DNA of 64,000 nucleotides from Sciurus carolinensis (taxonomy: Eukaryota; Chordata; Mammalia; Rodentia; Sciuridae): positions 53,691,156-53,755,155 of the forward strand of contig NC_062224.1 in assembly GCF_902686445.1 (NCBI RefSeq), in the 5' to 3' direction. This document shows positions 37,376-48,539 of the stretch, piece by piece (the stretch's first letter is position 1; the number at the start of each line of letters is the position of its first letter). The position numbers and the translations under genes were made by a program. A model generated the notes under the pieces. It made no database searches. It worked only from the letters and a program-made list of their open reading frames with translations, and had not been told where the DNA came from.

Positions 37376-37660
37376 TGTGGCGAGCCGCCTCGCCACCATG
37401 ACAAGATGGCGCTGGTTTCCTGAAGTGCATTCTAGGTAAACAAGCCCATATTTGGTTGAGCCAACTGTTGCAAATGGGAGCACCTATGAACATAGGCCAA
37501 GTGGCAGGAGTAGATTGGCTATTGCAGGAGTATAAAAGTGTATGAATTCGGCTCAAGAGAGAGAAGAAGAAAAACCATGGTTTTATAACAATAAGGTCCT
37601 TATTAAATTGCTGAAGGAAGATTCCTGTGTCGTGCTTTCTTGCGGGCGAGGGACACGACA
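37376..37660 (+). repeat. 3' LTR of the IAP-like provirus
   Basis: 285 bp, same ends and motifs as the 5' LTR. Differences I see against 30432-30714: caagcc/cgagcc, ataag/acaag, gcttt/gcatt, and single extra A in 'tataacaat' and 'ttaaattg'. YY1-type motif at 37403-37411. Confidence 0.93.
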
Positions 37661-37666
37661 CTCTAC
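37661..37666. repeat. 6-bp proviral target duplication, right
   Basis: ctctac, identical to 30426-30431. Confidence 0.93.
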
Positions 37667-37694
37667 AGCATTTTCCACAATTCATATTCTCCAC

Positions 37695-37745
37695 CAAATA
37701 AATAAATAAATAAATAATAATAAATAAATAAATAATAAATAAAAA
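37695..37745. repeat. (AAAT)n microsatellite
   Basis: aaat/taaa tetranucleotide run with aat trinucleotide interruptions. Confidence 0.9.
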
Positions 37746-38689
37746 GGTTTACTTTAGAACTTAGCATTCCTGATTCCTGGGAGTCCTTCTTTTAACACAT
37801 AATGTGTTGGTGAAGATAAGAGAAAAACATTGACTTGATTTAGCATCTGTAGTGATTCAACTAGGCGATTCTGTAATATTCTGTATTTGCATGTAGAATT
37901 CAGTCTTTACAAAAACATTTACAGTTGAAGAAACCATGTCAGAAAACTGAGTCAAAACAGCAAGTGGAAAACTGAGACTCTAATCCTGATTTCCTATCTT
38001 TAGCCCTGTGCTTATTGATACTGTGCTCAACAATTGCAAGCATTTGCAATTGTTTCTTGGGAGAGTAAGGGATGAACAAGGGATGAATTAAGGAATGAAT
38101 TATTGTTTGAATAAACTATTAAATGCAATGGTCTAAAATCAAAGGAGTATTTCCTAGACACAAGGAGTTTACAATGGGTTAGGGCATGTGAAAATATGCA
38201 TGCATAACTAACTACATAGTGAAGCAGGTTATTATAAAGTGACTTCAGACTGAAGACCTATGAATACTCAATGAAGTGAGAAATTATGTCTAGCAAAGGC
38301 TACAGATGGGAAATAGGTGAATCTGAACTGGAAGTTGATAAATAGGAAGATTTTAAGAGGCAGCACAAAGTGAACTTTTCTGGGCAGTAGAAATCTAAAC
38401 ACACAGGCTCCTGATAAACCAGTCATCAGATTTCTAGCAATATAAAAGCAAAAATATGAATTTTTGAAAGATGTGCTTAAATACTCAATATTTATTACTG
38501 ACTGTATTGTACAATTCAAATGCAACACATTTGAATTTGGAAATGTCATGTGGTAGGAAAAACCACAATGGGAAAATAATATTAACAAAAGACATTAGAA
38601 AAGAACCAATATCTGTGATTTTCTGTGAAGAAAATGTTCACTTATTTTGTTACTAAGTAAATGGTATAATGGTAGCAGATATTTATAGG
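37746..38689. other. intergenic DNA, no gene seen
   Basis: Nothing convincing; 38268-38588 and 38471-38656 are short chance frames. Confidence 0.4.
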
Positions 38690-38885
38690 CCTTTTACAAT
38701 TTACCATATCATGGTAAACAATTTATTTAATTATCTCATTTAATATTTAAAACCACCTTCTAGTGTAAGTGTTATCTCTGTTTTACAGATGAGATAACAG
38801 AAGCTAGAAGTTATCTGAAGTCACACAGGAAGTGACAGATCCATGATCTGAATGACTTTGGTCAAATGTCAAGGTGTAAGGCAGG
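38690..38885 (-). repeat. MIR SINE, antisense
   Basis: 'ttaattatctcatttaatatttaaaacc', 'gttatctctgttttacagatgagataacagaagc', 'tctgaagtcacacaggaagtgacagatcc' follow the reversed MIR order. Confidence 0.75.
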
Positions 38886-40404
38886 GAATGATTGGTGTTG
38901 AAGTCAGAAAGATTGGTAGAGTTTTAGCATGTGGAGATTGGGAAGACCGGTTGTCATTGGGGAGATGAAGTAAGTGAAGCCCAAAAGTTGAGAGAAAAAA
39001 CTTTAGTTTGTCGAAGCATTAGAGATATTTTAAGTAGTGGGAGAAAACTTAAAAGGGTAAGTTGGAATAATGAAAACAAACAATAGTAATAACAGTTGGA
39101 AGGAAGGAAGGAAACCTTGGTAAGGAATTTGGATATGCAGGAAGCTATGAAAGTACATTAGATTACAGGGGACAGTGATGTGTCTTATTCACCTTTGTTT
39201 CCTCCTACAGTTATTTAATTCAATGCTTCGAAAATGTTTGTCTAAGTATGAGTTAATAATCAGATTGAATTTTAAGAAAATTCAATGGGCTATGTGCATT
39301 GGTTTTGTTTTCAGGGAGACAATTTTTAAACTACTCTATATACTCTGTAGACCGCTTTCATTTTCTTTCATATTTTCTAGGCAAATTTTATGTTTTGTGT
39401 CAGAAGAAAAGTAAATTGTTCAGTAAATGACACTTTGACAGAGGATAGACATCTAAATTGGTCTGCTTTATATTCATAGTATTTTCCCCCTGGGTTTTTA
39501 TCATTATTTCAATTTAAATAAGTTGTAGCTCTTCCTTAATCAGCCTTTTAAGCTGTGTCATATGTTCATATTTTCATGTAAAAAAATAATTGGAGCCCTG
39601 TTACTCCCAGGCCTGTGCTATCAGTATGTGTGTGATACTAAGGGATCATTGTCACTTGTGGTCAGTTTGAACTCTGCACTGGTTCAATGGTGTCTGGGAA
39701 ACTTTAGAGTTGTTACATTCTCTGTGTCTCCAACACATCACCTGACTGAATGGTTACCAAGATGTACATCTTCTTATACTGGCTTTCCTCTTTTTTTGGC
39801 TAGAATTTTGGGTGTGTGGTCCATCTGGGTCCCTTGACTTACCTAGGAGTCTCATGTGGTTCTCAAGTGGTCACAGTGCCTAGGATATGACTCCCATGTT
39901 GACTTTCTGGACATTCATTGTGGTTTAAAGATACACAGAAAAAAAAAAAGCATAGAGAAGTGTGCTTTTTAGGGTATTGTTTCCCCAATGACATGATGTT
40001 TTTAATATTCAAACATTAATCAATATTATATTTGAATTTACTGGAAATTTTGACTATATGATATATGCAGATATTTCTATTATTATTTATTATCATCATG
40101 TCTAGAGTTTGTACTTGAAATAATTGAAATTAATATAAAGGAAAAATAGGGCAATTGGGAATAAAAATAGATTAAAGTTGTTGAAGGAAGCAAAGAGAAA
40201 AGATACTACTAGATGCTTAAAGTGGTAGAATTAATATAATTCTTTATTACATTTAACTTTCCATCTTCTGGCAGCTAAGAGGGAAAACATGTCATATTAC
40301 CTAGGTTCAACTTCCTGAAAGATGAAAGCATGTGCATTTGTCTACAGTAAGAACATTTTTTCCTAAACACAAACAAAAATTTTCTTTTTTAAATAATTTT
40401 TTTT
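38886..40404. other. intergenic DNA, no gene seen
   Basis: Includes a gaaggaagg run near 39100. The frame at 39562-39837 has no recognisable product. Confidence 0.4.
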
Positions 40405-40985
40405 CTTTTTTGATTAATTTGTATTGATTGTACATACTAGTAGATTCTGCAGTGATTTTCTACACATTTATACAGTGTGCATTGATCAAATCCAACCTCC
40501 CTTTATCTCCATCTTCTCTCCTACCTCACACCCAATCTCTAGTAATCACTATTCTGCATTAAGGCAATTTTTTAACTTTTCACTTATTTTTTTATTTTTT
40601 AGCTTCTGTGTCTGTGTTATTTTGCTTCACATAATGTTCTTTAGGTCCATCCATTTGCTGCAAATCACAGGATTTTTTTTCTTCTTAATGGCTAAATAAT
40701 ACTCCATTGTGCATGTCTACCACATTTTCTTTATCTCTCCATTTGTTGATGAGCACCTAGGCTGATTCCATATCTTAGCTATCATGAATAATACTGTGAT
40801 AAACAAGTGCATATATCTCTTCGGTATGCTGATTCACTTCCTTTGCATAAATACTCAGAAGTGGGACAGCTGTATTATAGTTTTAGCATTCTAAGGAACC
40901 TCCATAGTACGTTCTTACTAACAGTATATAGCATTTTACTTTTCTATACATTTTTGCCAGCATTTTAAACAAAAATTACCTGTCT
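40405..40985 (-). pseudogene. L1 3' end, antisense (copy A)
   Basis: Plus strand: 'cagtgtgcattgatcaaatccaacc', 'tttaggtccatccatttgctgcaaatcacagg', 'aatactccattgtgcatgtctaccacattttctttatc' and 'ctccatagtacgttcttactaacagtatatagc' are the reversed L1 3' UTR and ORF2 end. It stops at about 40985, where GC-rich host-gene sequence begins. Confidence 0.82.
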
Positions 40986-40989
40986 AGTC

Positions 40990-41793
40990 TTATAAAAAGA
41001 CCTTGAGGCCGCAGACGCTGCGTTCGCGCCACATTTTTAAGTTTCATTTACATCAAGACATTGCTAGTTCCTCCTCCCGTGGCCTCTTCCCGAAGTAGAC
41101 TCTTCTTTTGAGCAACAGGGAGCACCAGTCATGGAACCAACGCGGAAAGGCGACTGGGACTGCTTCGAAAGCCGGAGCTGCCACCCGCAAGGTTTCGAAG
41201 CCGAGTACGAGGGTCGCCCTGACCGAGCCCCGCTAGTCTCCCGCTGCTCCCCGGGCCGCCCAGCTCAACGTGGGAAAGTGCCGCCCTGTCCGGGAGTCAC
41301 GATCTTTGCAGACCAAGAGCGCTCGGGACCCCCAGGAGGAGCTGCAGGAACGTGCACTCGGAGCCGCTCCAAAAAGGCGGCTCTGCGCGCAAAGGGTGCG
41401 CCGCCCTCGGGCGTTAGTAGCACCGACCGAGCTCAGGCGAAGACGGCTCCCGCCGAGGCACCGAAGCCTCCTGCGCCTGAACCCGCGGAAGTGCCTTGCT
41501 CCTCACTCCGGCCCGGGGCCCCGAGTCTGGGCGTGCGGGAGGGGTCGCCTGGCGGCTGGAAGGCCCGGGCTGAGCTGGACACGTTGAGGCTCAGGCGCCA
41601 GGAAATCTCAGCAGCAGCGGAGGTGGTGAAGAAGGTCGTAGACCACCTGCTTCGGAGGTTGCTGGACTTTGATTCCGAGTTCAAAGGTGTGGAGCTGCTG
41701 CTGTACCGGGAGCTACTATGAGCGCGTGAAGATTTCTGCACCTATGAATTTGATGTCATGTTTAAACCGGAAGTCCCCAGAATTCAGCTAGAA
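40990..41793 (+). pseudogene. CGAS: CGAS fragment: 5' UTR and N-terminal region, broken in the nucleotidyltransferase core
   Basis: Relic of cyclic GMP-AMP synthase, the cytosolic DNA sensor. After a GC-rich leader, an ATG at 41131 opens 196 codons: a basic, proline-rich variable N-terminus, then from about codon 150 'LRLRRQEISAAAEVVKKVV', 'DHLLRRL' and 'SEFKGVELL', matching the cGAS spine helix and the start of the catalytic core. Just before the nucleotide-binding GS motif one base is gained (about 41701-41706), causing a stop at 41719-41721. One base is lost near 41743-41745, restoring the original frame for 'EFDVMFK' (41746 on) and 'EVPRIQLE', where homology ends at about 41793. About half of the enzyme, including the zinc-binding insert, is missing. 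No poly(A) tail or target duplication is visible, so a broken retrocopy cannot be separated from an exon-1 segmental copy. Confidence 0.85.
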
Positions 41794-44400
41794 GCTATTT
41801 GTCTTTCTGTGCCTGGTTTATATCATTTAGTATAATGTCCTGAAAATTCCTACATGTTTTTGGAAATTATATGATTTCCTTCTTTTATATGGGTAACTAG
41901 TATTGCATTTAATGTATATACACTTATGGGTTCATCTGATCAGGGACACATAGGTTACTTCTATGTTTTTGCTATTTTGGATAATGCTGCAATAAACATG
42001 GGGTGCAGATATCTCTTCAGCATTCTGCTTTCATTTATTTTGGGAATATACCCAGTAGTGAGAAGTTTGGATATGTGGAAGGACTATTTTTGTGGAAACA
42101 CCATATGTTTTCCATAATGATTATACTAGTTTACATTCCCACCAACATGGTACAAAAGTTCACTCTTTCCACATTCTTCCTAACACTTGGTATCTCCTCT
42201 TTTTGATAGTCATCCAAACAGGCCTGAGGGGATAGTTCAGGTTTTTAATTTGCATTTCTCTGATGATCAGTAAATGTTTAACATTTTTTTATATGCTTGT
42301 TGACCATTTGTATGTTTTCTTTTGAGAAACAATCTATTAAGTGCTTTTGCACATTTTTAACTTAGTTTGATTTCTTGCTATTGATTTTTTGGTACCTTAT
42401 ATATTTTGGATATTAACCCCTTGCCAGATACATACAAATATTTTCTACCATTCTGTATATTGTCTCTTTAGTCTATTGCTTACTTTGATGTGCAGAAGGT
42501 TTTTAGTTTGATGTAATCTCATTTGTCTATTTTTGCTTTTGTTTTCTCTGTTGTGTGGTTGTATTCACAGTCAATGCTGAGATTAATGTCATGGAGCTTT
42601 TCCAACTATGATTTCTACTAGTGGTTTTAATTTCTGGCCTCCATTTATGTTTTTAAATTCATTTTGAGTTGATTCTTAGGTGAGATTAAGAGACTAATTT
42701 CATTCTTCTGCATGTGGATTTCCAGTTTTTCAAACACCATTTATTGAAGAGATTGTGTTTTTTTTGTTTGTCAGTTCTTGGTACCTTTCTGTCAAAACCA
42801 GTTGACTTGAAATGCATGCATTTGGTTCTGGGTTATTCCCCTACTCTAGCTGTTTTCTGCTAACACCATGCATTTTGTTATTAGGACTTGTGGTATATTT
42901 TGAAGTCTTGTAGTGTGATGCCTTCAGCTTTATTCTTTTTGATCAAGATTGCTTTCTTTACTTGTGATTTTATTGTGGTTTCACATGAATTTTAGAATTT
43001 TCTCCATTTTTATGAAAAATGACATTGTATTTTTGAAAGGTTTTGTGTTAAATCTGTAGATCATTTGGGTATTAGGGATGTTTAAAAAAATATTAATCTT
43101 TCAACCCATGAACCTGTGATACTTTCCTAATTTTTTTTGTGTCTTCTTCAATTTCTTTGATCAATGTTTATAATTTTCAGTCTACAAATCTTTTACTTCC
43201 ATTTTAAAATTATTCCCAAGTACATATTTATTACTATTATAAGTGGTTTTTTTCCTTGATTTCTTTTTCAGATAGTTCACTATTAGTGGATAGAAGCATT
43301 ACTGATTTTTATATGTTGATTTTCTATCCTACAATTTTACTGAATTTATTTATTAATTCTTATTTTTTGTGTATTTTAGAGTTTTGTAGAAATAGGAGCC
43401 TGTTGTCTGTAATCAGGAGCAATTTGATGTCTATGATAGGGGATGCCTTTATTTCTTTCTCTTGTCTAACTTCTCTGGTAGGACCTCTGTTACTATATTA
43501 AATGGAAGTGGTGAGAGTTTTCAATATTTCTCTGTTGCATATGATGTTAGTTGTGGTTTTGTCATGTATGAGAATAATTTTGTTGAGATACATTCCTTCT
43601 AAGTCTATTTTGTTGAGCACAAAACATTAGGAGAGGATGTGGAATTTTGTCAAATACTTTATCTGCATTTATTGAAATGTTCGTGTCTTTTTCATACTTT
43701 ATTTTGTCAGTAAGATTTATCTGAATTATTGACATCCAATGGTGAACCACCTTGCATTCCTGGGATGAATCCTACTTGATCAAAGTGAATGGTCCTTTTA
43801 TTATGCTGTTGAGTTTCATTTGCAAGTATTTGGTTGAGAATTTTTTGCATTGATTTTCATCAGGGATACTGACTTGGGGTTTTTGTTTTTTGTATTGTCT
43901 TAGCCTTGGTATCAGGGCAATGCTAACTTTATAAATTGAGTTTGGAAGTATTTCCTGTTCTTCATCTTTTTCGTAAGACTTGCAGAAAAATTAGTGTTAC
44001 CTTTTCTCTGTTATTTGAATTCATCGGTAAAAGCTTTATTACTGATTTGGTATCCTTAATAATGAAATGCTAATAGTTTTCTATTTCTTCATAATTTCAT
44101 TTTAGTAGGTTCTGTGCATTAAGGAATTTATCCACCTCTTCTAGTTTATACAATTTTTGACATATAAATGTTTATAATAGTCTCTTATTATACTTTGCAT
44201 TTTATTGTATCAGTTATAATGTCCCCCTTTTCATTTCTAATTTTATTTATTTAAGCCTTGTCTCAGTTTTTCTTAGTCTACCTAATGCTTGTCAATTTGA
44301 TTTATAGAAATAAACACCAACTTTTACTTTCAATGATATTTTCTACTTTTTTATAGTCTCTGATTCATTTATTTCTTCTCTGATATTTATTATTCCCTTC
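41794..44400 (-). pseudogene. L1 ORF2 region, antisense (copy B)
   Basis: Starts in reversed ORF2-end sequence that overlaps in content with copy A ('tgtctttctgtgcctggtttatatca', 'aatgctgcaataaacatggggtgcagatatctc', 'tttacattcccaccaaca', 'ttgatttgcatttctctgatgatcag'), so it is a second element. It continues through 'ttgtccattttgc', 'ccttgcattcctgggatgaatcctacttgatc' and 'agggatactgacttgggg' towards the reverse-transcriptase region. Many stops; no 5' UTR. Confidence 0.82.
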
Positions 44401-45220
44401 CTGCTACTAACTGAAGAGTTCTACTTGACCACCTTGCTCTGACATTCAAGTCATTACTTGATATAAGAATATCTGTACTATTTTGCTAATGTGTGAATAT
44501 GATTTAGTAATCAATAATAAACTATTGAATAGTTTTGAACAGTTTATAAAGATGTAAATTTTCCATTATATTTCATTTTTGTGTAGTCATATTTTTATAT
44601 ACTCATCCTTGTTGACATCAGGAGATAAAATTTTTTCCAAAAATATTTGAAGTAATGAAAATTTGTGATCTCTTCATTAAGCTCTTGGAAACATTTCCAG
44701 CATATTGTTGGATTACTTTTTCTCAATTCCAGATGTATGCTTCTGTTTAGAAAGTATGTAATTAGCGTAACCTTCCTAATCTCTAGTTAATCCTTCACTT
44801 ATTCCATACAGGTGGGGTGAGTTTTCTCATTAGGATAAACACTAATATAAAAATAAGAAGAGTTTAAGATGTACAAAGAATAGTTCTGGTGTGATCAATG
44901 TTCATGGCTTATGGTTTGGATGTTTTTGACTCTTTTAATTAGTAATGAACTATACCAAATATCAGCAGTTCTCCTACACAAAGTCAGATAGTAAATATTT
45001 TGTGGGATTATAGCACTCTGATGCAATTTCTCAATTTTGCAGAAGTAGTTACAGATAATGTATTTTAAGAAGCATTTATTTACACAGGCAAACAATGAGC
45101 CAGTCTGGCCTACAAACTGTGTGGATTCCTGAACTATCTTTTATTCTGTGGGGTGGGATTTAAAATGTGTTTGTTTGATGCACTTATTTACATATTTTCT
45201 CACTGTAAGTTAATAACAAC
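44401..45220. other. intergenic DNA, no gene seen
   Basis: AT-rich unique-looking sequence, no feature recognised. Confidence 0.4.
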
Positions 45221-45400
45221 AATAACATTTATTGACTGCCTTGTTCCTGAAAAGGTGCTAAATGTTTTAAATAAATAATTTGATTAAATGCTCATAGCAA
45301 TTTTGTGAACTGAGAACTAGGGAATTCAATAAATTGTATAAGGTGAACAATACTGGTAGCACTCTGAGGATGTTACTCCCAAGTGTAAGTCTTTAATCTC
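45221..45400 (-). repeat. MIR SINE relic, antisense
   Basis: 'aacatttattgactgccttg', 'tgattaaatgctcatagcaattttgtgaactgag' and 'gtataaggtgaacaatactggtag' match the reversed MIR order, diverged. Confidence 0.5.
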
Positions 45401-45944
45401 TGTATAGTTCATCTCTTCTTAAAATATAGCATGTCAGTCAATGACAAATATAAAAGAGGTAGATTTGCCTCAGATGGTAGGAAACAAAAATTCAAGTGAG
45501 ATTTTCCTGAAACAGAATTTTCTTAAAATGCAAATCAGAAATTATGGTCCTGTGTGAGACAGGAAACATTCGACAGAATGGAGAAGCACACAACTGAACT
45601 CTTGAGAGAAAGAGTGTTGTAATTTAATTGAAACTGATAATGAGTGCAAAATTTATTGGCTTGATTTGGTATTCATTTGACACTTCCATAGAAGTAGGCA
45701 GTCTGCTTAAAGTTAAACCAACCAGTGAGAATTTCATTTTTTCAACCCATTTTATTTTAAGCATATAGAACAAACCAGCATCAGATCTGGGTAGAGAGAG
45801 CTAGGCAGAATGTATGTATTTCTGCACTCTGACTTGTGGCAGTTTGAGGGAAGCATTGTCTTTTCTTTGCTGACCTATTTTATATTGTAAATAATCTGTT
45901 TTCTTAACAGATTATTGGGGAATATAAAATTTTTTCTTCTTTTT
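45401..45944. other. intergenic DNA, no gene seen
   Basis: No gene or repeat recognised. Confidence 0.4.
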
Positions 45945-46475
45945 TTAAAATTTTTACAGACCACATTTTGATTCATTGTGCACAAATGGGGTACATCTTT
46001 TCATTTCTATGGTTGTGCACGATGTAGATTTATACCATTCTTGTACTCATACATGTACATAGGGTAAGGATGTCTGTCTCAGTCCACCATCTTTCATACC
46101 CCGCCCCCTCCTCCCTCTCACTTCCCTCCATGTAATCTAAAGTTCCTCCATTCTGCTCTCACCCCCGCACCCTCCCACCCCCTTTCTATATGATCATTCA
46201 CTTATCAGGGAAAACATTTGGCCTTTAGTTTTTCATTTATAGCAGCTCAATTCATGATGGGTAGATTGTGGAACCAAACCAGATGCCCTCAACAGATGAA
46301 TGGATAAAGAAACTGTGATATATATACACAATGTGATATTATTCAGCCATAAAGAGGAATAATATTATGGCATTTGTAGATAAATGAATAGAATTGGAGA
46401 ATATAATGCTAAGTGAAATAAGTCAATCCCAAAAAAATCAAGTCCGAATGTTTTTCTGATAAGTGGGAAATAAAT
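45945..46475 (-). mobile_element. 5'-inverted (twin-primed) L1 insertion
   Basis: 45945-46222 is an antisense L1 3' UTR, the same lineage as 588-976 ('gattcattgtgcacaaatggggtac', 'ggatgtctgtctcagtcc'). 46223-46475 is the adjacent upstream L1 part in the opposite (plus) orientation ('gataaagaaactgtgatatatatacacaatgtg', 'ttattcagccataaagaggaat', 'tcaatcccaaaaaaatc'). The two halves meet at overlapping copies of the same short 'ctgataagtg' segment, the expected result of twin priming. Target duplications are not clear. Confidence 0.82.
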
Positions 46476-47524
46476 TTAATACCTCAGTTTCTTCCCCCGT
46501 TTTCTCCTTTCCCTTACTATTTTGAATTTCTGTGAGTACTTAATATGGTTTCAATTAAATATCAATTTCCAAAATGCATCTTTAACTCTTTAAATTTCTC
46601 AAGATAAACTATAAATGTTAAAATAATTCTATAATAGATACACAAGGAACCCTGAGAAAGCCTTCCAAAATCCAAATAGAAGCTCACTTGTTAATGAGTA
46701 ATAAAAATAATGCAGTATTCAGTTATAGATTTTGTTGTGCTAGTGAACATTATAAAGAGAATGGTTAATTAGGAAAAATATGTAAAATGTAAAATAATTT
46801 GAGTAGAGATAGAAATATTTTTACTTCATCTGAACTTTTGTTTCCTTTATTTTAGTAAAAAGTTATATTAGGCTTAATCTTTTATTTATTATCTAAATAT
46901 ATGGGTTAGGAAAACCAATTTTATTTTCCAAGTGCCATTAATTCTTAATGTAAATGCCTTCAAGGAAAAGTTACAAACATGATATTTTATGAGGTTATTC
47001 TTAAATCATCAAAGCACTGCTTGCTAGAACTTCTTGATATTCAAAAAGAAAACAAATCATCAGCCTTTTCCTTACTAGCCCCTGTCCCCCTTATTCTTTG
47101 CCAGGATGGTAGACCTTCCTTGGTCTATGTAAAATTTTCCACATAAGAGTACTTCTAGGATCCACTTAATTTCAGTGTGGGTTACACATAACAGATTCCT
47201 CCAGGTCCTTATATCTGTGCATGTGAAATCCAGTTTTCTTACTGATTTCTTCTTCTGTCCTTTCATTATCCATATTTTGATTTTTACCAATTTATTCATA
47301 TATCAGTTTTTGAAGCAGTAGAAAGATAAAAGTTTAGTCAGTTTATTTTACTATTTTTTGTGTTTTGTTTTTAAAAATTGATGAAAGACTTAGGATATTA
47401 ATTGAGGAAAGCCATAGGACAATTGTTATTAATTATGATCAATCAGCTCTTAATTATTTATACATTATTCAACATCTTGCCTTCATGAATGTTGAGAGAT
47501 AGTAGAACAAGAGTCATTCAAATT
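46476..47524. other. intergenic DNA, no gene seen
   Basis: AT-rich; a chance minus-strand frame at 47075-47299. Confidence 0.4.
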
Positions 47525-47533
47525 TTGACATTA

Positions 47534-47630
47534 GGTCTGGGGATATAGCTCAGTTGGTAGAGTGCTTGCCTTGCAAGCACAAGGCCCTGGGTTCAATCCC
47601 CAGCACCACAAAAAAAAAAAAAAAAAAAAA
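47534..47630 (+). mobile_element. young ID-type SINE with perfect TSD
   Basis: 'ggggatatagctcagttggtagagtgcttgcc' (box A), 'ttgcaagcacaaggccctgggttcaatccccagcacc' (box B) and an uninterrupted A-tail of about 20. Direct repeats ttgacatta at 47525-47533 and 47631-47639. It is almost identical in core to the reversed copies at 3.3 kb and 55.6 kb, so an active or recently active family. Confidence 0.95.
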
Positions 47631-47639
47631 TTGACATTA

Positions 47640-48539
47640 CCCTGTGAGACAAGTTATGGTTCTAAATTAAGGTGATTAAATGAATGAGAGGGACACCAAC
47701 TGGAATGTAAAAGGTGTTTGTGGAGTGTTAATATCCACACTTGTTTCTTCTGGCAAAAAGCAGGCACTGACTGCTGCAGTAGATCCAATTTGCACTGAAA
47801 ATAACTTTTATTGGATTTCATGCATATGTTAATCACCAGCAAATTTGACAAGGTACTTGCTTAAGCTCAAGCTCCAAATTTGCACAGAATTTCCTTGATC
47901 TAAACAACACAAAGTATATTTGAAAATCCCCACACAAAAATTAAAAAATACAATTTATGTATATAGTATTTTTCCATTTTTAGCATGTTCTTTGAGTGTC
48001 ACAACCTTAATTATTCTTTTTGCATAGTCTACCATTTTTCTCCAGTATGGTATGATGTCATCACTGGGTACAACAACATCCAAAAGATATTTCTCAAAAG
48101 TGAGGCCAGAGAATATCTTTGGATAGCTTTTCTATTTCTTAATCTCAAACCTGGACATGTTTATTTTCCACAGAGAGGATTACTATCAATGTTTTTACTG
48201 TTGCAATTGTTGCTACAGTGGTTTAATTCTTATTCTTCTCTGGTAATTTATTTTTCACAGTTCTTACACAGAAATATTTCAAATTAAATCAGAGGAAGGT
48301 TTAATGTGAGTCCATAAGGTTAAGATGTGTTCAACAATAACATGCTAAGCATTTGACATATAAATTCTTACATCTGACTTTATCATAACTGTACTTAAAG
48401 TCAGAATTTACCTTCAGTAATTTTTCCAGATGGAGAGTCGTGATTGCAGATAAGAGACTCACTTGTAACTATTTGTAGCACATAGACAAATGTCTCAACT
48501 TGTAATATTTACAGCACAAATGACTATAAGAATTCCTCT
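47640..48539. other. intergenic DNA, no gene seen
   Basis: A 100-codon open frame at 47985-48287 is T-rich, low-information and without recognisable domain; not accepted as a gene. Confidence 0.4.

Larger units (their letters stand above)
30432..37660 (+). mobile_element. IAP-like (class II) endogenous provirus with chimeric interior
   Basis: Order seen: 5' LTR, tRNA-Phe-type primer-binding site, leader with splice donor and a triplicated hairpin, damaged gag, about 3.9 kb without recognisable pro-pol-env, two ERV1-like LTR segments, polypurine tract and 3' LTR. Matching 6-bp target duplications show that both ends belong to one integration. The two LTRs differ at about three substitutions and two one-base indels over ~284 bp, so it is not ancient relative to the surrounding LINE relics. 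Several frame breaks in gag and the lack of pol and env make it non-autonomous and dead. Its mobilisation would have needed proteins from a related element (inference). Confidence 0.9.

Noticed and set aside
47534..47610. tRNA gene
   Set aside because: Boxes A and B are present, but the sequence is the ID SINE derived from tRNA-Ala: no cloverleaf pairing was evident, it has an A-tail and TSDs. The same applies to all other ID copies.
47985..48287. 100-codon plus-strand open frame with hydrophobic stretch
   Set aside because: Hydrophobicity comes from T-rich DNA; no homologue recognised.
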